From Galaxea fascicularis (taxonomy: Eukaryota > Cnidaria > Anthozoa > Scleractinia > Euphylliidae): 64,000 bases of DNA. Positions 55,384-64,000 of this stretch are shown in pieces. The notes beneath the pieces were generated by a model that saw only the letters and a program-made list of their open reading frames with translations, searched no databases and had not been told where the DNA came from. The position numbers and the translations under genes were made by a program. The stretch lies in assembly GCA_948470475.1 (NCBI GenBank), contig OX419339.1:1302501-1366500 (forward strand), read 5' to 3'. Each line of letters starts with the position of its first letter. The first letter of the stretch is position 1.

Positions 55384-56497
55384 GACCGTTTTACTGCCAA
55401 AACACGACCAGAATCTGAGCCCGCGAGACTAAGCACCCCCTCAAGCGAGGGCTCGGTGCCCGGTTGGCAATCCAAAATTAACAATAAGTTTATTTTTCTA
55501 TCCTTAAACACTGTTCAACGCTGATATTTTGCCACATTTCAGATTAGAGGAAGACGTTATCCTGAGAAACAAAAAAGCAGGCAGAAACACTTTCAACTAA
55601 AAGTTAAAAAACTGAAACGAAAGTTTCCACTAATCCTCAGCGGATTAAATTAGGGCCTTTAGATTTGAGTAAAAGTACGAGATCGAGTCGAGAGTACGAA
55701 ATTCCAATTTCAAACATGTAACCTCCCTTGAACGGTCACTCTTCCTTGTTGCTTTCCAGTAGATCAGGAGATTATAGAAACAAGATTGATACATGTCACT
55801 AGTGGTCATCTAAGGTACGCGAACAGGATTTGAAAAGTCGTACTCGTACTCAATCTCGTACTCGTACTCAAAACTAAAGGTCCCCATTAATCGGCTTTCG
55901 AACAACCAGGCCCAGAAGGACAGTCCAACAATTACCCTAACATTTCATTAACTTTGCTCTAACATTGGCTGTCCTTCTGGAGGGTATGATTTAGGCACAA
56001 CCCTCAAGTGCACTGTTCTTTTCCAGGACTTCCAGGATGGGGAGAAAGAAGACGAGAGAAAATTGGGTAATCCACATTAGCCGGCCAACTGTCACAGGCG
56101 CACGCTTTTCCGCTTAGCTGAATTCACGCCGCGAAGGCCTGAGATTTTAAAAACCGTTGTTGAAGTGCTGGTTCGTTCACAACATAGTGCAATGTATTCG
56201 TATGATGAACAAAAAAATCGCGTAAAACAGAATTATTTTGGTATTAACTCCAACGAAGGAGAAAGCTAAAGGAAGATGGCAAGCGAAACAAAACGTGCAG
56301 ATTCTGTGCAATGAGATTCACGTGCACGGGAAGCCGTTATCATTTGAAAATCAATTTTCGTCATCAGAGAGAGAGCAAAGTCCTGGCCTGATTTTAGCAG
56401 AATTTTACTGCGAAAATGATCGGACTCTCCATTAAATTAACACAAATTGAAAATTTACCGGAAAGTGTCCGCGATCAAGTCTTCGTTTTTGGGAATA
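55384..56497. other. Upstream of KLHL; no gene seen
   Basis: Promoter region of the minus-strand KLHL gene, then anonymous DNA. GAACAACCAGGCCC at about 55893-55906 resembles one end of the CTG-flanked MITE family, a possible half copy. A 65-codon frame at 56238-56435 lacks an ATG start and is not recognised. Confidence 0.4.
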
Positions 56498-56902
56498 CAG
56501 TCAAACCTCGATTATCCGGACTCATCGGGACCTCGGTAAATAGTCCGGATAATCGAGAGTCCGGATAATCGAAAATATAAATATTAATGAGATAGACATG
56601 TAAACAAAAGGTATACAGCAAAGAAAACATCATTTTAATTGTGAAATCTACACAGCCTGTATGTATATATCAGCTGAACGTATTATAATATTTCTTTGTC
56701 TCGTTTCACTTGCGAATTTTGAAAAGCGCACAGGATACTACGCTGTTTCAACAGTCTTTGAAAGGATTATAGGGCTTTTGGCGACTTTGAGTTTTCAAGA
56801 TCACAACTAATTTATATTCATGAAAAAATTGGGACCAGAGAAAAAAGTCCGGATAATCGAATAGTCCGGATAATCGAGGTCCGGATAATCGAGGTTCGAC
56901 TG
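56498..56902. mobile_element. 405-bp pogo/Tigger-type MITE
   Basis: Begins CAGTCAAACCTCGATTATCC and ends in its near-perfect inverse (ATAATCGAGGTTCGACTG). TA is duplicated at 56496-56497 and 56903-56904. Subterminal GTCCGGATAATCGA words repeat four or more times. The CAGTCRAACCTCGATTATCC end is the typical pogo/Tigger signature. No transposase. Confidence 0.9.
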
Positions 56903-56904
56903 TA

Positions 56905-58652
56905 TCAGCAAACAATTCAGGAGTACGGAGTTGAGTCTCCGGAGACATTACTTACTGCAGGCTAAAGCACATTAATCCAGGATGACGATATTCTGACTTA
57001 CTTCCGTGTAATATGGAATATATTTCTGTGAAAACATACACAGCTAAAGGTCGTAATCTTGTATACTAATGGTGAACTTGCTGTTCAAGGATCATTTGAT
57101 AGATCGACTAATCCCTCATTACAAATGTGCAAATTTCTTGGCGAGAACAAACATTTGGTAAATGAGGCTTTTATCGTATCCCGTGGGTAAAACAGCTAAA
57201 TTAAATTTTTCTTCCCTCCAGAGGAGCTCTAATTATCGCCTCTTTCTTCTCCTCTCTCTCCCGAGTAATCCTGTAGCATTTCTTGACCTTCTTGTTCCGA
57301 CTTCAACGTAAATTCGCAATTTGCGACAAAGTTCAAATCGGCCCAGTGAAGCTGACGATAGTAAGTTCTCCAGGTAGTTTCTTTTGAACAGTTCATTTCC
57401 CATGCGACCTACTGTTAAAATTAATCAATCGGAATTTTGCGTCCGCCGGCTGACGCAAAAGTCAGAAAATGGGGGTCTTGCGTGCAGGCCGGTTTCCCGC
57501 CATTTTTCTCTCGTTTTCTCTCTCCCCATCCCCCTTCCTTATACATCTGCCACGCAGGCCAGGAACATGTATTCCGCGCGGGGTAAGAAGAAATATTATT
57601 ATATCTCCCAGTTAGTACGCGCGCTGTGATTGGTCAGTTTTGAGGGCCGTACTCTGCTGTACGGCGCGCTAAATTTGAAAGTTTCCTTTCCTGCGCTTCT
57701 CGGTCCGTATTGTAAGTTACGGATCCTCGTTTTTTCCCGTTGACTTAATTTATGGCCTGCGCGCTTCGCGCTTGGAAAAATCTCGGTCCGTAACTTACAG
57801 TACGGACCTCGAACTCGGTTAGTGAGAGGTATTTACGCAACTCAGGTTATCAAATAATTACAAATTCAAGTGACCGGAAAATGAAATAAATAAGAATAGA
57901 AAAGAAAACTTGGAACTTTATTTTCATAATAACTGAGGAGAGGACAAAAACCATCGAAACGGGGTACCGCTCTAGAATACTCTAAAACAACCACCTATGA
58001 CGTGCTAAATCTTGTTGTGTAAACTTGTTGCTGATAGCTTTACGACCACCACCAATAATGAGAAATATTTTGTCTTTACAAACAAAGTAAGTTTATAGTG
58101 TCCGTGAGGCGCTATGTCTGTTTCAAAGGAAGTTTATAATTAACCAACTAATGAAATTTTTTTAATTTTTTCTTGGCCCCTCAGTGAACCAGCAGGATTC
58201 AGAATTTCAGCTTCAAATTAATGTTGTTGTAGATGTGTCCGCTGTGTTGCCAAGCGAAAGAAAATCAGCTTGCGCTGACTTTACTGTTCTTGGACTGCTT
58301 TAAAAAGTTTGAGGTTGGTTGGGCTATCAGATGACTGGTTGCAGAGCGATAAGTACACCTCCCCCAATGGGGATGACGATGGCTTTTGTCAACTCATAGT
58401 TTACATTTCATTAATTTATAGTCATTAAGATCAACAGAATTGAAGCGAGAAAGCGGAAAGTGTCTTGGCTGTTTAGAAAGCGTGACAGAGACTATACGGA
58501 TTAGCATTTTAAAGACTGTAAGGCGTACGTCTGCCAGTTCGTTAACCGAATTTCTTTGGTCCAATTAATCACTGGAACAGCATAATCAGTACGGGTGCTA
58601 AAGAGCCGAAAGACACAACGATTCTGTCAGTTTATTTGATACGCACAGCGAA
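56905..58652. other. Intergenic DNA upstream of FANK1
   Basis: A repeat with internal palindromes lies at about 57590-57830 (GCGCGCTGTGATTGGTCAG, and GGTCCGTAACTTACAGTACG against its inverse about 90 bp to the left). The final few hundred bases should hold the FANK1 promoter and 5' UTR. No gene recognised. Confidence 0.45.
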
Positions 58653-61600
58653 ATGTCCGTCCTACCGGAGCTGACGGTCGGCGAGGTGAACTACAACAGT
58701 ATAGAACTCAAATGGGACGACGGAGAAAACAATAATATTAACAAAAAGCGGAGATTATTCCATGTCCAGTTGAATAGAGCTCGAGCTCGAAGTCCATGTC
58801 CTGGCGGACCGATGTTTGATCCGCTAACCAACTATCAAGGGTACAGTGTACAGTATGTTTTCAAGAGTCTAGAACCCATGACTCAGTATCTGTGTCGACT
58901 AAGGACAATGAACGACGAAAATGGAAGTCAAGAAAGCGGTTGGAGTGAGTCCATCACTGTCTGTACAACGAATGAACCTCCCTCCGGTGCTGAATTACAC
59001 AAGGCGGTTGCCAGGCAGGAGCTGGAAAAGGTTCGTAGCATTCTCGAGGAAAATAGTTCAGTTGTTGAGGTCATGGACAAGTTCAGCTTGACGCCGCTTA
59101 TGGTTGCGGCTCAAAAGGGATTTACAAGTAAGTTTATTCCTCAGAATTTTGGTAAAATTGGATAATCCTGTCAGGTTTAGTTATTTGTGAATTTAAATGC
59201 TCCGCTAACGGGCAAATTTTAAATGACACGGTCAGGTCGACTCAAAAAATAGCTTAGTAATCGATTGGTTTGACGCTTGCATAGTAACAAACTGAGAGAA
59301 ACCAGCGTGGTTCAAAACGTTTTTTAATTGTCTTTTGCATAAGCGTTGACCTCAAACAAATTATGTTAATCTAGAAAAGCACTCGCGGCACGAAGATGTT
59401 GACCCTTTGTATTACTCTGGTCTTTATAACACTATGCTTATACCAAAAGCTCTTTCATTTAGCTTGTTATACTGTCCTTGCAAACTGCAAAGACAACTCA
59501 TTTATCTACTTTTGCGGTCAATATTGGTCAATATTGCATACTGAGTGCAATATTGAGCGGACACCTGAAAAAACATCTGCCTTTGTTCAAAACATTCCGC
59601 TCTTTTATGTATTGTTTTCTCCCGGAGAACCGATATAAATTTGAAACTCTGTGACTATTATATATTTCTATGGCAGTAACTTGGAGCTAGCTCTCAATTC
59701 ATGAACCAGAAAAGTCTATAGCGTGTTCATCGTGCGACTTGTCAAATTAATGCAACAGAAATAAAGCGTAATTGATCCACTGAGTTGATTTAAATTTCTT
59801 GCTAGACAAAGCTATATCATGCGGCACTGGAGCGCTCATTATAATAATAACAGACTTCTTTTCTTTGAACCGGTAACCCGTAAGAAGCTAAGCGATTGTT
59901 TGCAAAACCACATAGGGTCTTAGCTGAAAAAAAAAAAATTGTTCTCAGTAACCTCACTATAATTAAAATTCACCTGCGTAAATTTTCCCAATATAAGTTA
60001 CACGGGAAAACGCCGCTTTTCGACAATATTGCCTCGTGAAAGAATGGGGAAATAAAAAGAAGACTTAACAAAAAAAAAAAGTAGAGTAAAGTTCACGAGG
60101 ATGTTTCGTAAGAGCTTTTTAAAACATCTAAATCTTCAAAATGACAGATTTGACATCCAAGAACTACGAACGTTTCTTTCTTTTAAGCCTCTTGAAAATG
60201 GCTCGACACGATTTAGAGGGAATTTTATTCTAGCTATTGAAACAAACGCAAGTCGAATGCATTAATTAACTAGAGAACTCGATGTATGATTGGTGAACCG
60301 ACCGACATGGTGAAAGTATAAAATGTAAAGCTACAGCTTTTCGATATGTGCTATTTGCTTACAGGAACTAAGCTTAATTCTGTTTGTCATGGTGGCGATT
60401 CATTTACTCTGCCAAGTAAAGTTTATCAAGTTTTCTTTTACGACGAAGACGCTACATACAGCTGTTAATGATGAAGGGCTTCTTTATGCAAATGTTCTCG
60501 ATTTCCAGAAATAACATGTTTATAGATAAAGGAGTTTAAACTATTGTTTTTTTTCATAATTGGCAACTTAGACTTCGAATAGGTCTTCAACTGGACTTCA
60601 ATTGTACAAATTAAATTGACATAGACAATAACGACTTCTAGTAAAACAAAGACTATTGAAATAGTTCTATTTCACAGAATAAAGAGGCACAGTAATATGT
60701 CGCAATTTTTTGACAGACCATTTACAAATCAAATGAGTCTATATGTGAAATTAAATCCAAAAGTCAATAAAAACATACTGGCAGAGGTTTTAGTTTATTA
60801 ACCTTTCCCCCGCAGTGGCTGCAGAATTTTGTTTAAACTTCTACGGCTGTCTCAAAATGGCATGCTTCGATAGTTTCCCAGGCAGGACCTCAGTTGATAA
60901 AGCGCTGCACCGCTATCACGATGGTCAAGGATCCAAGTCCCGCGAATTCTTTTCTCGTCGTTCTTTTGATTCCTTTATGACTCTCGTGAATAATTCTTCA
61001 CTTGAAAACTAACTTATACGTCTGATTCATATTTAGATATAATGGAAATGCTTCTCGAATTCAATGCCGACCCTGAGTATGCTAATACGAATGGCAAGAC
61101 TAGTTTGATGGTTGCCTGTTATGCTGGCCAAGAGGAAGCCGCACGATTGCTTCGTCAACATGGAGCCTCTTGGGAAAAACGTGACAAAAATGGTTTGACC
61201 GCTGTACACTGGACAGCAGACGGAGGCCACGACGATCTCCTTTTATGGGTTCTGAGGGATGGTGGTCCAGTAGACATACAGGACACCATCAGCGGATGGA
61301 CTCCCTTAATGCGCGTTGCGTGCCTATCCGGAAATTACGAAGTGGCGGAAACCCTCATAGGGAAAGGTGCCGACATCAATAAGTCTGACAAGTCGGGCAA
61401 GACTGTGCTAATGGCAGCTTCCATGAACGGCCATTTTAACTTGGTGCGATTGCTTGTTGAAAAGGGCGCAGATATATACTTACAAAACAGGGAAGGGAAA
61501 ACAGCCTTGGAATTTGCACGCTCCATGGAACGACATAGCATTATAAAATATCTTGAGTTTCAAGTTGGAAAAGAAGAGAAACAGAGAAAAGCAAAACTGC

Positions 61601-61665
61601 TGGAGGAGAAACTGAAAGAAAGCCAACAAAAACTAGATCAACTGCAAATGAATGTGAACTTATAG
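58653..61665 (+). CDS. FANK1: FANK1: fibronectin III and ankyrin repeat protein, 2 exons, 367 aa
   Basis: Exon 1 is 58653-59127 (donor A|GTAAGT) and exon 2 is 61037-61665 (acceptor ATTTAG); the junction codon A|AT keeps frame and gives GFT-N-IMEMLL. An N-terminal fibronectin III domain (residues about 5-110, [20 protein letters not shown]) is followed by ankyrin repeats from about 115 to 330 ([76 protein letters not shown]). These match vertebrate FANK1 (345 aa) domain by domain. The last about 35 residues are a Lys/Glu/Leu-rich coiled coil not prominent in the vertebrate protein. FANK1 is expressed with motile cilia and in testis; it has been linked to transcription and anti-apoptotic roles there. 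Confidence 0.93.
59128..61036. other. FANK1: FANK1 intron 1
   Basis: 1909-bp intron with GTAAGT donor and TTTAG acceptor. No further exon or transposon recognised inside. Confidence 0.75.
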
Positions 61666-63312
61666 TCACGGACTGTATAGAATTTTCGCGAGGATAAAGA
61701 GCTCATTTTTTTTTTCTGTCGTTGCTCATATTTGAACTGGAACAAACGACACTTGCCAGGTTTGGAGACATGGTATATTTTAGCAATAGACCGCATTTCT
61801 ATCTTTTTCCCGCCGTAATAACTCATCTGGGAAAATGAGAGGACACGAGAAAAGCTTGCGAATTACGAACCGTGGCGCGTTACAAGCTATTTGAGTGTTC
61901 TTCCAACATCCCAAGTTGGTCTATCACGCCGAAAAACCCATAGAAAGTGCGGTCTATTGCTTTCATGAAATAATGTCTAAAAAGAGAACTTTTCTTTTTT
62001 CCTCTTGCAGTTTTTCGCGAGTTAACCGGGACAATAACCATAGGTTTTTCACCATTGAGAACGCGCGTTCTATCTCAGTTATTTATAACAGGTTTTTCTG
62101 CTATATTTTAATAGGGAGCTCAAGCAACGAGAATGGCGTTCCACCTAACTGTTACGTGACGTATTCGCTATTATTGCACGTCGTTTAACTTGTAAATTAT
62201 GAGCGAATTATCTAAGAACTAAATTAAAACGAACTGCGCGAAACTACAGAAAAGGAACAAAATTTTACCATCATCTGCCCGCGTTCTCGCGAACCTTGAA
62301 TTCAGTCACGCCATGCTGGTATTATGAAGAGCAGGACAAACCAATGTATCAAACCCTAACATCAACATCTATATTCTCCACACTGTTCTCCAAATACTGA
62401 ATCAAGACCTTCGTTTCCTCACAGCCTTTGTTTGATTGAGCAGTCGTTTATTATATGGAGAAATTAAGTATTGGTCACTCGCAAGGTTATGGGTCAAAAA
62501 CGCACCCACGGCGTGCTAAATTTTGTTCATGTAAGCTATTGTTTTTTCATGAAACCGTTGGCGTCATAATTGATTGAGTTTCCTAATAACCGTGGATGAG
62601 CGTAAAAGACAGTATCATCATTGGAGTTTAAAAGTTTAAAGGTACAATTCTAATGACAAAATCTTTCAACTGGTTTAACTACTTGAATGATGTTGAATAA
62701 ATTTGACTAAAATCGAATTCGAAAAAAGCGAATTTTCCAGGGTTAATATCAGACGAAAGATTCATTAATATAATAAGAAAAATTACTTGGAATTCCGCCT
62801 TTGTCATTTCCGTTTATTTTGTCTCGTTGGCCACTGATAGCAACAGTTCGACACTTCGAGTCAAAAAAATTAGCCAATCCATCTTGTAAAAAATTTACAA
62901 GTTAAAAAAATTGAATCGCATGCATGCAAAATGATGCGCGATACTAAGAAGCCAGTTTCCCATAAAAAGGAAACTGCTAGCCTCTCAGTGGGAGTTCAAG
63001 ATAAATTTATCATTTACAAACATTCTAAAAACAAGCTTATAAGTCATCTGGACGTAAAAAAAAAACAACTTTCAATGTTTAATAAGCTGCAACTGTTCGT
63101 GCGGTGGTTTTCGCGCTCTCAAAGGAAAACACTTGGCGCAAAACAATAAGACGCTCTGACAAAATATGTTTCAAGGCACTGAGAGTCTTCTTTTATTTCT
63201 AGGAGAAGATTTCTAAGTCTAAGATGTTTTATGAAAATCAGTACTCCAACTGTAATTTTAAGCTTCCATCAGTCGCTTAAATCTTCAATTGAGTCATTGC
63301 ATCATTACCTTT
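61666..63312. other. Intergenic, no gene seen
   Basis: 3' flank of FANK1 and of the convergent small gene to the right. Short frames have no recognisable content. Confidence 0.4.
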
Positions 63313-63654
63313 TTAATCTTCAGCAATGTTGAAGTCGATACCAGTGTTCAGTTTTTCCTGGATGCTTTGTAGGTTTTCCTCAAAATCCTTCTCCAGTGTA
63401 GCAGATCTATCTAACATGCTCGAAACCTTAGATAGTTTACTCAGTGCCTTGTCAAAGTCAATAAAACCATCGGACTTGCATTTCCTGATAGGAGCTTCTT
63501 GAATTTGACCTGCTACCTCCGAGGCCCACTGAACGGATCTTTTGTGTTGTCGGTTTGGTTCCTCCTTGTTTTTATCCTTGACTTTTTTTTGCGGAGTACT
63601 TGACGTGCTGTAAGCGCGTCGTCTTCGAGTTGATACAGATCGACTTCGCATCAT
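63313..63654 (-). CDS. Unidentified 113-aa basic protein with RVxF-like motif and coiled coil
   Basis: ATG at 63654-63652 directly followed by a second ATG; stop at 63315-63313. The N-terminal 45 residues are very basic and Ser-rich (RSRSVSTRRRRAYSTSS). Then HKRSVQWASEV contains RSVQW, a fit to the PP1-docking consensus [RK]x(0,1)[VI]x[FW]. The C-terminal half (FDKALSKLSKVSSMLDRS, LEKDFEENLQSIQEKL) is predicted helical with heptad-like leucines. I do not recognise the family. The long frame with a proper ATG and biased composition argues for a real gene. No intron seen. Confidence 0.55.
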   Translation of the reverse strand: MMRSRSVSTRRRRAYSTSSTPQKKVKDKNKEEPNRQHKRSVQWASEVAGQIQEAPIRKCKSDGFIDFDKALSKLSKVSSMLDRSATLEKDFEENLQSIQEKLNTGIDFNIAED

Positions 63655-64000
63655 ATTGGGTTAGCACTTAGTTATCTTCTGTTTCCCCATTTCTGTGTAC
63701 TTGGTAAGAAATACGCTATTTGCTAGCTCGAATCTAAATGCGAAACACTCAAATTTAATAACAGTACCTGCTATCTTATTGTACCGACGAAGAAATATCA
63801 TTGGGTATTCACGACAGGCAAGATCACGTGACTCGTTAGGGGTCTGTGTTGTTCGCTTCAAACACGAGGTATTTACTCCAAGTCAACAACAGCTGTCAAC
63901 TCCCAAATAAGCCATTTATTTGCTATACCCAATCAGATTGGCGACGTCTTTATTTGTCATTAAAAAAATATAGTGTCTAGAGATGACAAGATTAAAGGAA
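63655..64000. other. Presumed promoter of the 113-aa gene and window edge
   Basis: No coding sequence recognised. A CACGTGA motif lies at about 63825-63831. Confidence 0.35.

Noticed and set aside
53566..55432. Plus-strand frames inside the KLHL locus
   Set aside because: Antisense shadows of the clear minus-strand KLHL coding sequence.
56238..56435. 65-codon frame upstream of the Tigger-type MITE
   Set aside because: Starts at TTG, no domain, no splice context.

Overview
The window is animal nuclear DNA, most likely from an anthozoan cnidarian such as a stony coral. Evidence: genes with GT-AG introns, full-length orthologues of animal centrosome, cilium and meiosis genes, intronless GPCR and KLHL genes, and many MITEs, Penelope-like, CR1-like and tRNA-derived repeats of a kind common in coral genomes. 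Base composition is AT-rich. Assignments come from reading the sequence and from remembered family features; no database search was possible.

Layout of the genes. At 1-255 is the C-terminal end of a TMEM229-like membrane protein cut by the window edge. Two intronless ankyrin proteins lie at 1418-1975 (-) and 7178-7810 (+); the second carries a PP1-docking motif like PPP1R27. At 15225-16184 (+) is an intronless multi-pass protein resembling the membrane domain of PRRT3/PRRT4. At 19421-19618 (+) is a 65-aa protein with the exact spacing of a PKA-inhibitor (PKI) pseudosubstrate. The centre holds two genes head to head: TRIP13/Pch2 (29274-21117, -, 17 coding exons, 426 aa) and CEP76 (29619-44166, +, 10 coding exons, 650 aa), separated by 344 bp. 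I reconstructed both exon by exon and every junction keeps frame. Further right are an intronless class A GPCR (46841-47782, +), an intronless BTB-BACK-Kelch protein (55383-53566, -), FANK1 (58653-61665, +, two exons) and a small unidentified protein with a possible PP1-docking motif (63654-63313, -).

Mobile DNA makes up much of the rest, especially inside introns. CEP76 intron 3 carries a 3.3-kb Penelope-like insertion made of two head-to-head copies flanked by an 11-bp duplication and containing hammerhead-ribozyme-like motifs. CEP76 intron 6 carries a complete Merlin-type DNA transposon with inverted ends and an 8-bp duplication. Other items are a CTG-flanked MITE family (two copies), three MITEs with 6-bp duplications, a pogo/Tigger-type MITE, a long foldback element that contains a paired-type HTH coding fragment, a TTAA-flanked palindrome, a tRNA-derived SINE with a 12-bp duplication, two decayed CR1-like retrotransposons and several microsatellites.

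Functionally, TRIP13 (remodelling of HORMA proteins in spindle checkpoint and meiosis) and CEP76 (centriole duplication control) are both cell-cycle genes, and their shared promoter contains a CDE/CHR-like and an ETS-like motif, so co-regulation is a reasonable inference. The other genes look independent of each other.
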